A stretch of 64,000 bases of DNA from the NCBI GenBank assembly GCA_029465975.1, contig CM055728.1, positions 1,934,012-1,998,011 on the forward strand. Reading direction: 5' to 3'. Positions 12,019 to 22,000 of this stretch are shown one piece after another. The position numbers were made by a program, and so were the translations under genes. Numbering within the stretch: position 1 is the first letter of the stretch; every line of letters starts with the position of its first letter. The stretch is from Dallia pectoralis (Eukaryota > Chordata > Actinopteri > Esociformes > Umbridae). The notes below the pieces were generated by a model that worked only from the letters and a program-made list of their open reading frames with translations, was not told where the DNA came from and ran no database searches.

Positions 12019-14682
12019 ATGAAGCTCACCGTCAACCCACGGAGCAGCAGGAGCGGCGCTACACCTGGCAGGGTGATTGGGGGTCCGACTCCCTCTCCTC
12101 GGATGATGAGGAGGCGGTCTGGCGAGCGAGTGGAGGAGGACTCCCTGGAAGACGCCCTGCTATGGGATCCCGTCCTCAGTCGACTAGTCCCCGCAACATC
12201 GGACGTCGGCTGGGGCGGGCAGAAGACACCGCCCACTGTTCCGGGGCTGCAGACAGGAGGAGGAAAACCCCTGGAGCTACAGCCACTACCCCCGCCGTGG
12301 GAAGACCCTTTTCTGCCGCCGACGTCAGGGACAGAAAAACCCCCGGAGGGGTTGGATGAACAGCCCTCAGCTGTTATTAGGACGTGGTGGAGGACATGGC
12401 TGGAGCTACAGCCACAAACCCCGCAGTGGGAAGACCCTTTTCGGCCACCGACGTCAGGGACAGAAAAACCCCCGGAGGGGTTGGATGATCAGCCCTCGGC
12501 TGTTATTAGGACGTGGTGGAGGACATGGCTGGATTTACAGGAGCCAGCGCCTGAGATGGTCGCCACCACGCTTGCGCCTGAGATGGTCGCCGTCACGCCA
12601 GCGTTCACGATGGTTCCTGCCGTCCCGCCAGCGCCCAAGATGGCTACCGTCGTCCCGCCAGCGCTCAAGATGGCTGTTGCCGTCCCGCCAGCGCCCAAGA
12701 TGGCTGCCGTCGTCCCGCCGGCGCTCAAGATGGCTGTTGCCGTCACGCCAGCGCCCACGATGGCTCCCGCCGTCACGCCAGCGTCCACGATGGCTCCCGC
12801 CGTCCCGCCAGCGCCCAAGATGGCTACCGTCGTCCCGCCAGCGCTCAAGATGGCTGTTGCCGCCACGCCAGCGCTCAAGATGGCTGCCGTCGTCCCACCG
12901 GCGCTCAAGATGGCTGTTGCCGTCACGCCAGCGCCCACGATGGCTCCCGCCGTCACGCCAGCGTCCAAGATGGCTACCGTCGTCCCGCCAGCGCCCAAGA
13001 TGGCTGCCGCCGTCACGCCAGCGTCCACGATGGCTCCCGCCGTGCCGCCAGCGCTCAAGATGGCTGTCGTCGTCCCGCCAGCGCTCAAGATGGCTGCCGC
13101 CGTCCCGCCAGCGTCCACGATGGCTGCCGCCGTCCCGCCAGCGCTCAAGATGGCTGTTGCCGTCACGCCAGCGCTCAAGATGGCTGCCGTCGTCCCGCCA
13201 GCGCTCAAGATGGCTGCCGTCGTCCCGCCAGCGCCCAAGATGGCTGCCGCCGTCTCGCCAGCGTCCACGATGGCTCCCGCCGTCCCGCCAGCGCTCAAGA
13301 TGGCTGTTGCCGTCACGCCAGCGCCCAAGATGGCTGTTGTGGTCACGCCAGCGCTCGAGATGGCTGCCGTCGACACGCCAGCGCCCAAGATGGCTGCCGC
13401 CGTCACGCCAGCGTCCACGATGGCCCCCGCCGTCACGCCAGCGCCCAAGATGGCTGTTGTCGTCACGCCAGCGCCCAAGATGGCTGTTGTGGTCACGCCA
13501 GCGCTCAAGATGGCTGCCGTCGCCACGCCAGCGCCCACGATGGCTGCCGCCGTCACGCCAGCGTCCCACGATGGCCCCCGCCGTCACGCCAGCGCCCAAG
13601 ATGGCTGTTGTCGTCCCGCCAGCGCCCAAGATGGCTGCCGCCGTCTCGCCAGCGTCCCCGATGGTCCCCGTTGTCCCGACAGCGCCCAAGATGGCTGTTG
13701 CCGTCGTCCCGCCAGCGCCCAAGATGGCTGCCGCCGTCTCGCCAGCGTCCACGATGGCTCCCGCCGTCACGCCAGCGCTCAAGATGGCTGTTGCCGTCAC
13801 GCCAGCGCTCAAGATGGCTGTTGCCGTTACGCCGGCGCTCAAGATGGCTGCCGCATCGCCGCCCACAATGGCTGCCGCATCGCCGCCCACAATGGCTGCC
13901 GCATCGCCGCCCACAATGGCTGCCGCATCGCCGCCCACAATGGCTGCCGCATCGCCGCCCACAATGGCTGCCGCATCGCCGCCCACAATGGCTGCCGCAT
14001 CGCCGCCCACAATGGCTGCCGCATCGCCGCCCACAATGGCTGCCGCATCGCCGCCCACAATGGCTGCCGCATCGCCGCCCACAATGGCTGCCGCATCGCC
14101 GCCCACAATGGCTGCCGCATCGCCGCCTACGAGGGCCGCGCCACGACGACGCTCACGATGGCCGCCGCCACGACGACGCACGATGGCCGCCGCCACGACG
14201 ACGCTCACGATGGCCGCCGCCACGACGACGCTCACGATGGCCGCCGCCACGACGACGCTCACGATGGCCGCCGCCACGACTACGCTCACGATGGCCGCCG
14301 CCACGACGACGCTCACGATGGCCGCCGCCACGACGACGCTCACGATGGCCGCCGCCACGACTACGCTCACGATGGCCGCCGCCACGACTACGCTCACGAT
14401 GGCCGCCGCCACGACTCGCTCACGATGGCGCCGCCACGACTACGCTCACGATGGCCGCCGCCCCGACTACGCCCCACGATGGCCGCCGCCACGACACCGC
14501 CCACGATGGCCGCCGCCACGACTGCGCCCCCGATGGCCGCCGCCACGACGGCGCCCACGATGGCCTCCGCCACCACGTCGCCCACGACGGCGGACTCTGA
14601 GCCGCACAAGACGGCGGACTCTGGGCCGCACAAGATGGCGGACTCTGAGCCGCACAAGATGGCGGACTCTCAGCCGCACTAG
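12019..14682 (+). CDS. Low-complexity repetitive ORF of the LTR element
   Basis: The ATG at 12019 begins MKLTVNPRSSRSG, a charged non-repetitive head of about 100 residues. Two copies of a 50-residue module follow (WEDPF..PTSGTEKPPEGLD..PSAVIRTWWRTWL). Then come dozens of decapeptides of the type PPALKMAVAV / TPAPKMAAVV. A one-base insertion near 13564 moves the KMA frame into the +2 frame, where it continues as SPPTMAAA (11 copies) and TMAAATTTL. The +1 frame stays open to a TAG after HKMADSQPH. No enzymatic domain, signal peptide or zinc knuckle is visible. The position would suit a structural protein, but coding status is unproven, because repeat lengths divisible by three keep several frames open on both strands. 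Confidence 0.45.
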   Translation: MKLTVNPRSSRSGATPGRVIGGPTPSPRMMRRRSGERVEEDSLEDALLWDPVLSRLVPATSDVGWGGQKTPPTVPGLQTGGGKPLELQPLPPPWEDPFLPPTSGTEKPPEGLDEQPSAVIRTWWRTWLELQPQTPQWEDPFRPPTSGTEKPPEGLDDQPSAVIRTWWRTWLDLQEPAPEMVATTLAPEMVAVTPAFTMVPAVPPAPKMATVVPPALKMAVAVPPAPKMAAVVPPALKMAVAVTPAPTMAPAVTPASTMAPAVPPAPKMATVVPPALKMAVAATPALKMAAVVPPALKMAVAVTPAPTMAPAVTPASKMATVVPPAPKMAAAVTPASTMAPAVPPALKMAVVVPPALKMAAAVPPASTMAAAVPPALKMAVAVTPALKMAAVVPPALKMAAVVPPAPKMAAAVSPASTMAPAVPPALKMAVAVTPAPKMAVVVTPALEMAAVDTPAPKMAAAVTPASTMAPAVTPAPKMAVVVTPAPKMAVVVTPALKMAAVATPAPTMAAAVTPASHDGPRRHASAQDGCCRPASAQDGCRRLASVPDGPRCPDSAQDGCCRRPASAQDGCRRLASVHDGSRRHASAQDGCCRHASAQDGCCRYAGAQDGCRIAAHNGCRIAAHNGCRIAAHNGCRIAAHNGCRIAAHNGCRIAAHNGCRIAAHNGCRIAAHNGCRIAAHNGCRIAAHNGCRIAAHNGCRIAAYEGRATTTLTMAAATTTHDGRRHDDAHDGRRHDDAHDGRRHDDAHDGRRHDYAHDGRRHDDAHDGRRHDDAHDGRRHDYAHDGRRHDYAHDGRRHDSLTMAPPRLRSRWPPPRLRPTMAAATTPPTMAAATTAPPMAAATTAPTMASATTSPTTADSEPHKTADSGPHKMADSEPHKMADSQPH
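12568..13848 (+). repeat. 30 bp tandem array with AAGATGGC/ACGATGGC core
   Basis: Around forty units of the type 'ccagcgcycaagatggctgy' plus 'ygtcgtcc'. From 12601 to 13560 the register is exact, with two units per 60 bases. Units differ at a few fixed positions, and neighbouring units alternate between AAG and ACG before ATGGC. Confidence 0.95.
13849..14125 (+). repeat. 24 bp tandem array, 11 identical units
   Basis: Eleven copies of a unit containing 'cgccgcccacaatggctgcc' without a mismatch that I could find. This homogeneity indicates very recent expansion. Each encodes SPPTMAAA in the +2 frame. Confidence 0.95.
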
Positions 14683-14700
14683 ATGGCGGTCTCTCTGCCG
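14150..14700 (+). repeat. 27 bp array and terminal 24 bp GATGGCGG array
   Basis: About sixteen units based on 'acgatggccgccgccacgac' plus 'gacgctc', then about six units of 'cacaagatggcggactctga' plus 'gccg'. Both keep the ATGGC core. Later units drift in length and shift the reading frame. Confidence 0.9.
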
Positions 14701-14862
14701 CACTAGATGGCGGCCTCTCAGCCACCGAGGCCTATTCAGGACTGGACCCGTCCTGATGGACTAACCCATTGGGTTTAACTGTGGGTCCTGTCTTGTTGCT
14801 CCCTTCTGGTTTTTGTTGGTTCGTTCGGCTATCTGGGGAGCTAGCCTTTTAGTGGGGGATAC

Positions 14863-15274
14863 TGTCACGATTGGTGTGGTGGCGTTGCTACACTTCCATT
14901 TCGGTGATCCACTTCCGTGTTTTTGTGTTCACTAGCTGTGATTACTTCCTCTTTCACGTGGTCACAGCTGTTAGTAATCTGTCACTTTATGTGGGGATAA
15001 AAGGGGTCGCTAGCAAGTCACTCCTTGCTTAGCATTGTTTGTTGTTACATGTCACTGTGTTTTAGAGGTGAGTGTTTGTACATATATAGCTGTCGTTCTT
15101 AAATGTTTGTGTGTAAGTCGCTATGTGCGCATCTTTGATTTAAGTTCACAGTTTAGTGTGTTTTCGCCGTACTCGGTTTGTTTTATGTTCAGGTTGTCTT
15201 TAATAAACCTGGTTAAACGGATCTATTGGCTCTGCACATGGCTTTCACCGCACTACGCCGCTCCATCCGTGACA
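14863..15274 (+). repeat. 3' LTR of the repeat-filled element
   Basis: 412 bp, matching the 5' LTR except for one additional A in the TATA-like run ('ggataaaagggg'). AATAAA is at 15202-15207. The target duplication ACAAT follows. Confidence 0.93.
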
Positions 15275-15279
15275 ACAAT

Positions 15280-15677
15280 ATTATTGTAAATTATCGCTAT
15301 GGTTTAAAAATGTTTGTAGCGATGATGTCATCGTCGCCATTAGCATTCCTTTTATTTGCTAATAAAACGGTTTGTGTTTTAGCTATTCAAAAATGGAAAA
15401 CGTTGTTAGAAAAGGGAGATTCTAACCTTTATGCACAATTTAAGCATGAACAACAGTCGTTTTTGAATTTCGCAATCTTTGTGCAGAGGTTGGAGTGGTT
15501 GTATAGGGTACTGCAAGTATCCCTACTGGTTGTATAGGGGACTGCAATTATTCTGCAGGCAAACAGCGTTTAGTTGCACTACCTTTGGATTGAGTGTGAA
15601 AAATAACAGCTATTGCACAACATTATTCTATGAAATACTGTGTTCTAACATTTACTAAACAGCCCTCCACTAGCCTC
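15280..15677. other. Unassigned non-coding stretch
   Basis: I see no gene or recognisable element. It contains a short duplicated phrase 'ggttgtatagggtactgcaa' near 15496-15546. Confidence 0.5.
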
Positions 15678-15982
15678 CTGGAGCTCAACATTCATTTGTG
15701 GAGCAGCACATCCTGGAGCTCAACATTCATTTGTGGAGCAGCACATCCTGGAGCTCAACATTCATTTGTGGAGCAGCACATCCTGGAGCTCAACATTCAT
15801 TTGTGGTGCAGCACATCCTGGAGCTCAACATTCATTTGTGGAGCAGCACATTCTGGAGCTCAACATTCTTTTGTGGAGCAGCACATCCTGGAGCTCAACA
15901 TTCATTTGTGGAGCAGCACATCCTGGAGCTCTACATTCATTTGTGGAGCAGCACAACCTGGAGCTCAACATTCATTTGTTTT
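15678..15982. repeat. 35 bp minisatellite, nearly nine units
   Basis: Tandem copies of 'cctggagctcaacattcatt' plus 'tgtggagcagcacat'. Units differ by isolated substitutions. Because 35 is not a multiple of three, the unit cycles through three frames and repeat proteins appear in each. I reject them as genes. Confidence 0.95.
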
Positions 15983-16288
15983 TAGGGCTGAGTGCTGTGA
16001 AGTTGTAAGGAAGTTACACACATACACGACTACTTCCTATGTGATGTTGAATGGAAAGAGACCTGCTGAGTGAGACTGAATGAAGAGAAACCTGAAAAGA
16101 GTTTGATTGCGTTGATGCGATCTGTCACCATGTACCTCCCTCCACGAGACAATGAATCTGGTCGCCAAGTCTGTTTCAGAGGTGTGGACTCGAAAACTGG
16201 GGAAGAAAATGTTCACACGGCCGCGCCGCTCTCAGTTTATCTGCATCTGTGAAAAAAATGCATGCAGAGAGCACGCGCGCTGCCTGCA

Positions 16289-16441
16289 CGACATCCAATC
16301 ACTGTAGTCCCATGTTGTTTTGATTGGACATCCAATCACTGTAGTCCCACGTTGTTTTGATTTGACATCCAATCACTGTAGTCCCACGTTGTTTTGATTG
16401 GACATCCAATCTCTGTAGTCCCACGTTGTTTTGATTAGACA
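16289..16441. repeat. 37 bp minisatellite inside the hAT element, about four units
   Basis: Units read 'gacatccaatcactgtagtc' plus 'ccacgttgttttgattg'. The inverted relative at 62525-62722 has five units, so copy number has changed since the two elements diverged. Confidence 0.92.
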
Positions 16442-16791
16442 GCATCTAAGCAGGCACATTGCAAGACAACCAATGAAGCACAAGCAACAACGCGCCAGTT
16501 GGCAAAATGATACCGAATATAGTTTTGTTTGGCTATAAAATTACGAGGTAGTCGACAAAAAAAGAGTTGCAATTTGCAAAACATGCGGGTCGAAGATTAC
16601 AGACGGAGCTGCGCACGCTCACACGCACACACACACACGTCTCTATGGAGTCATTATATTATCAGGTTGGTCCAGTTTTTCAGAAGTGATTATTTTGAGG
16701 AGTGAGGATTTTATTAATGACATGTTTAAAAAAGTTCAGGCTAAAAGGACCCATGTGTATTTGAAAGTTAAACTGTTTTGCAATATGAGTT

Positions 16792-17727
16792 TAGGGCTGG
16801 ACAATAATTCAATATCAATATATATCGCGGTAAAAAAAATCAATAACGGTGATATGATTTCTAAACACATTTTCGATATTTCAATATTTTTGCTGATCTC
16901 AAACACGGCAAGTTTAAGCTACAAAATGAGCGCCCATGACCGCAATTCAAACGTGACTGAACGAGCTTCCATAAGTGAGGAGAAAGCAGACAGTTGATAT
17001 GAGAGGAAAGACTAATTCAGTGGGAAGGAAGTGGTTCAGCTTTCTGAGATCTGATAAACTTCAGGTTTCAGCGTGATGCTAAATGTGCCGGAGAATGAGG
17101 GGCTCAAAAGCGCATAAAGCCAACATAGGAGCTTGGATCTTCCGCGTTGACTGGCCCATGACGTCATGATGGACATGCGCTTTTGAGCACTCTCATTCTC
17201 CGAGCATGTTGCGACATGCGCGTTCATGAGCTTCTCTCTCATGTCTCTTAAATCCACGGTCACGTAGCGAACTCATGAACTCACCTCTTCATTGTCTAAC
17301 ATGTTCACTAACGTTAAACGATATGTTTATAAGAACAAGTTTTGTTGCAAGAAGTTTTGTGTAAAGAATAATATAACCAGCCTATGTTATTGTTTAAAGT
17401 TAAATATATTAATAAGGTCAGTCTCAGAGTCCAATTGTTTATTTGACTTTTCTTGTTTGTATAAAGGTTCAAATCAAATAAAAGGTGAACTTTAATTTAT
17501 TTGTACCGTTTTATTTCTCAAATATTATTTAGTTTTATAGGAGGAGGCTCAAAAGACTTGGCAAATGTATTTTTCAGAAGATTGTAGGTACAGACATCCG
17601 TTGTGGTTGTTCATGGCATTTTTTCTGAGGCTTTTATATTGTTCATATCGATATCGGAATTATATCGTATCGACCGAAATTAAGAAATATATCGTGATAT
17701 AAAATGTTTCCATATCGTCCAGCCCTA
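16792..17727. mobile_element. Nested MITE with TAGGGCTGG ends
   Basis: Starts TAGGGCTGGACAATA and ends TATCGTCCAGCCCTA, with subterminal ATATCG words in both orientations. The flanking bases AGTT repeat on both sides (16788-16791 and 17728-17731). The relative at 61578-62203 has ACCT on both sides, again 4 bp. It has no coding capacity and contains an extra segment of about 310 bp (about 16935-17245) absent from that relative. Confidence 0.75.
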
Positions 17728-18107
17728 AGTTCAATACAATACAGGACTGAAGTTGCTGTGCATTGTTCTAGTGCAATATGCTGTTGAAATACAAGCATTT
17801 TTTGTGAAATAAAATTGTCTGTTTTTTACTGTATTTGATTAATGTAATTGTATAAAAAGAGGTTTAAATAAATACAAATCTTACAGACATACATGATTTG
17901 TATACATTTTATTTCTGTGGTAAGATGACTTGAAATGACTCAAAACTAAAATGGTAGGACTTTGGACTCGACTTGAGACTTGTTGGCTTTGACTTGTGAT
18001 TCGACTCGGGACTTGCCTCATCTTTGACTCGACTTGACTCGGGACTCGAGGGCAAAGACTTGAGAGTTACTTGTGACTTGCATAACAATGACTTTGTCCC
18101 ACCTCTG

Positions 18108-18717
18108 CTGTGTACACACACAAGGAACTTGTTCTGACCCCTAGCTGCAACATTTAATACACACATTTTAGGACGTATACGAACAGTGCGAACAGAGCAA
18201 AACACAAACACTCCGACAAGGGAGCCCATGCATAGTTGGCACGTGTAGTGGGTGAATATAAATCAAAATATATGTATCTGAATACTGTAAAAGAGCAATG
18301 TCTAGATGTGTAACAAATTACGAAGAAGAAGCAAATTCCAGGTTCTAGTTACAGATGTCCATATGAGTTTGCATATGTCCCAATAGTGAATATGTGTATG
18401 TGTAAATTGTGCAAAAGAGCAATATCCAAATGTGCAAAAGAGGAGCAATGTCCATAGGGTTCAAGATGTCCGCTGTGATTTTGTATCAGAGCTGATAGTG
18501 ATCAGGGTGGGAATCAAATAGATGGGGGGGCAGACAATGGCCAGTCTCGTGCTAGAGGCATATTCCTTAGACTTACTGCTGTGGGGAAGAAGCTGTTCTT
18601 GAGAGGGTGAAGTATATAGTCACTCTAAATGATTGCTGCATCTCTGCTGTCTGCAACTGGCCGTCCTCTCCACATGCACAGACTAGGTCCACACACCGTA
18701 CTCACTGCCTTGAGACA
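18108..18717. other. Unassigned non-coding stretch
   Basis: I see no gene. Phrases such as 'ctgctgtggggaagaagctg' and repeated 'gtgcaaaagagcaatatcc' suggest old dispersed repeat sequence, but I cannot name the family. Confidence 0.4.
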
Positions 18718-18963
18718 AAAAAACAGTACATGAGAAAGGAAAGGACACAGGACACGACACAGGACATGAGAGGAGAGAACACAGGACAGGAAACAAGATA
18801 GGAGATGGGACAGGACAGGAGATAGGACAGGAAACAAAAAAGGAAACAAGACAGGAGATGGGACAGAAAACAAAAAAAAAAAGGAAACAAGACAGGAGAT
18901 AGGACAGGACAGGACACAGAAATGAGATTGGAGAGAACATTGAACAGGAGACAGGGCAGGAGA
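18718..18963. repeat. GGACAG/GACAGGA-rich simple repeat
   Basis: A purine-rich strand of degenerate 'ggacaggagatgggacagga' and 'aaacaaga' units. It ends exactly where the duplicated LINE block begins, so it marks the left junction of copy 2. Confidence 0.88.
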
Positions 18964-19090
18964 CATATTTGGTTTACTGTCCCATTTATTTTTTGGGACA
19001 TTTATTAAAACAAGATCCTCGGCATGACATACACATGAAGTTACATAAACAATAAACAAAGCTGTAGGTTTACATATTGAGAAGAACAAA

Positions 19091-22000
19091 TTACTGTGTG
19101 AGGGTTGAACTGTTAAACATTGCAAACCTTATCACTGGAGACTATCTCTCCAAATACGTGTCCTGCCTGAACTGCAGTCTTGCTGTCATATTTTCTAAAC
19201 AAGATACGGTTTTCACATTTTGGATCCACTCTCCTAAGGTCGGGCCTGGGGTTTAAGCCAGTTCCTCGTTATCACCTTATGCACTACTAACACCAAGACC
19301 CTGAGCATATACACACTGTTTTTCACCAACCCCCCCAACCGTGCGTCTACTAAGATGAGCCTCTGTGGATCAACCACCACACTCAACTTCAGTACCTCAC
19401 GAGGATTCTTACCACCTCTCCCCAGAATACATGCAGTTTTGGACAATCCCAAAAAATATGTGAGAAATCCCCTAGCTGTCCACACTCCCTCCAACAGCTG
19501 GGGGAAGACTTCTTATCATAGCTATGTTTTACCAAGGGAGTTTTAAAGAACCTCATTCTTAGCTTCCATGCAAATTCTCTCCAATTTGTACTGCTCAGGC
19601 ATTTGCTCCAAGACAACCAGGATCTCTCCCATTCCTCATCTGAAATAATAGTATTCGCTTCCAGCTCCCATTTGTCCCTCGTCTCCAGTGTTTTATCAGA
19701 GGTCTGAATGTACTCTATCATGTAAACAGGACACACATTTACAGTTGTATTCCCGGTTCTCCACCACATCTATCCAGAACTGTTCAAAACAAGTCGGTAA
19801 AGCTCTGACCTTCCCCCATTCTTTGTGAGTTGTCAGGTAATGCCGTATTTGAAAGTACCTGAACAAGTCATTAGTCGCAATGTCATATCCTGTCTGAAGT
19901 TGTGAAAAGGCCATAAGTGTCGTTCCCTGAAATAGCTAGTTCACCGTTACCAGGCCTTTCTTTGCCCAAGCAGTAAAACCTCTGTCTGTTATTGCTGGCA
20001 GGAGGAGGTTATAGCAGTTGCCCTGGATAAGGACAAAGGCAGGTTCAAAATCTTTCAACCCTGACCAGACCTTCAACGTATAAACTGCCCATTCATTACA
20101 TATCTTTAATTTCTTCCACACCTTTGCCCCCACGAAAGGGAGCGAAGAGATCGGGACGTTGGTCACTGAGCTGCATTCTATTTGTACCCACCCAGTTTCC
20201 ACATCCTGCCTGATCCATGCAACTAACAGTCACAGCTGCGCCGCCCAATACTAGCTTCTTAGATGGGGCAGACCTAGACCCCCACTTTTAGCCTCACTCT
20301 GGGCTTCTTATTCTGCCAAATGAATTTAGAGATAAGCTTATCCAAAAACCTAAAAGCCGAGACTGGGACCACCATTGGGAGAGTGGCAAACAAAAAAAGC
20401 AACCTCTGTAAGACATTCATCCGAATAGATTCCACCCTACCTATCAAAGATAAGGGGAGCACATCCCATCTTTCCAGGTCCTTTTTAATCTGAAGGATAA
20501 GACCATCATAATTCTCTTTGTATAGTAATGAGGAGTTGTGCGTCAGAGTTATCCCCAAGTTCCTGAACCTCGTCTTTGACCACCTAAATTGTGTTACCTC
20601 GTCCAGTTGAGTGGGCCATTGTCCTGCTATCATCATTGCTACAGATTTACCTTTGTTAACCCTGTATGCAGAGGCCTCCCCAAAGATCCTCAAACAGTGC
20701 ATAAGTGGAGGGACAGAGGAGGCCGGGTTCCCGATAGAGTTGTTCCGATTCCGATACCAGTATCGGAAATGCCTCCGATACTGCCGAAAATGCTGGCATC
20801 GGTATCGGCGAGTCAGTCAAAATATGCGTCATGACGAGGGAAAAAACATATGTCGCACTGGACTATAAGTCGCATTTATTTAATGTATTTCACAAAATCA
20901 AAGACCAAAAAAAGACATTTATTCTGGAACATTTAATCACAGAACAACAGGCTGGTGTCCGGTATGTTAACGTAACATATAAAAAAGTTATTCAACTAAA
21001 CATACGGCTGAATAGGTTAAATTAACATAACAAGCCAGCGAGTCGAACAAGCGAGTTCCCCGGTAAGCAAGTTCACCAAGCTCCCGATGTCATTCACGTT
21101 ACGTATTCAACTGTTCAAGTGCAGAGGTTTAAGTTAATATTTCTGTGCATGTAATCTCGCGGGGTTTGGGGGGGGTATAAGTGAATGTGACAGGAGTCGT
21201 TCGCTCTGAGCTCTTTGCCTGTGTGACATGTCGCCTGTCTTACTGCCATTTATCGTTGCTCTGTTGGATTAAACTCTATGGTTTAGTGGCGTAGGCTGGT
21301 GCCAGAACAACAGCCTAGTTAATTAATAAATTGTGGTAGCTCACATTGTGTCGGATTGCACTTATTTGTTCCGGTCGGAACATTACAATATATAAGTCGC
21401 ACCTGACTATAATTCGCAGGACCAGCCAAACTATTAAAAAAGTGTGACTTATAGTCCGGAAAATACGGTAACAGGCCACGAGCTACAAAACTAACAACCT
21501 CTCCTCCGGAGGTGGGTTTCTTCTAATGAACGCCGGGGAGAACAAATGCGCACGCGCACTTCCCCAGTACGGCGACTCGTAGTGTCCATACAATGCAAAC
21601 ACGATCATTCGCCAGAATGATCTACAATATATATATAAAGCTCCGACATCTCTGACACAGTTTTATACTGTTCTATTTAAAAATAAATGTCTTCCATTTG
21701 CTGTATTCATTCATGTTTTACAAAGGGTTTCACCTGAGCCAGGCCTTACCACAATGATAATCATATCACAGTCATGCAGGGCAGGCGTAGTATGATCTCT
21801 TTTTTTAAACACACTGGTATCGGTACTCGGTGTCGGCCGATACCCACAGGACTTGTATCGGAATCGGTATCGGGAGGGAGAAAATGGTATCTGAACATCT
21901 CTAGTTCCCGATAAACAATAGAACATCATCCGCAAATAACGTTATCTTGTGTATCTCCCCCCCCATCCACTATGCCCTCAATCCGGTCATTTCGCCTAAT

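Larger units (their letters stand above)
11527..15274 (+). mobile_element. Young non-autonomous LTR retrotransposon with repeat-filled interior
   Basis: The element starts TGTCACG and ends CGTGACA, has 411/412 bp LTRs identical except for one A, and is flanked by the 5 bp direct repeat ACAAT (11522-11526 and 15275-15279). A purine-rich tract 'agtgggggatac' ends just before the 3' LTR, the expected plus-strand primer. There is no pol. The interior is dominated by three tandem arrays (about 12568-13848, 13849-14125, 14150-14590) and a short G-rich tail array. No standard TGG primer-binding site directly follows the 5' LTR. It must depend on an autonomous relative, probably Gypsy-like given the PPT and LTR ends. 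Confidence 0.93.
16177..18107 (+). mobile_element. Composite non-autonomous hAT-like element (CAGAGGTG ends), copy 1
   Basis: The ends are CAGAGGTGTGG and CCCACCTCTG, inverted matches for about eight bases, with GACTTG/GAGTC-rich subterminal DNA. A related element in the opposite orientation lies at 61209-63007 and has a perfect 8 bp target duplication, which assigns the family to hAT. Here I cannot find a clear 8 bp duplication. The left subterminal GAGTC block is largely deleted. Inside are a 37 bp minisatellite (16289-16441) and a nested MITE (16792-17727). No transposase. Confidence 0.75.

Noticed and set aside
12489..14412. Long minus-strand frames through the repeat arrays (355 and 625 codons)
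   Set aside because: They are shadows of tandem units whose lengths are divisible by three and lack stops. They have no unique head, and their start and end fall within repeats.
15678..15982. CRISPR-like array
   Set aside because: The 35 bp units are contiguous with no unique spacers, and the setting is a vertebrate genome. It is a minisatellite.
16792..17727. PIF/Harbinger assignment for the TAGGGCTGG MITE
   Set aside because: A TTA or TAA target duplication would have to be a direct repeat. Here the flanks give TTA on one side and TAA on the other as part of the inverted ends.
18625..19125. Minus-strand 166-codon frame rich in Pro, Val, Ser and Phe
   Set aside because: It is a translation of the GACAG simple repeat running into LINE 3' UTR.
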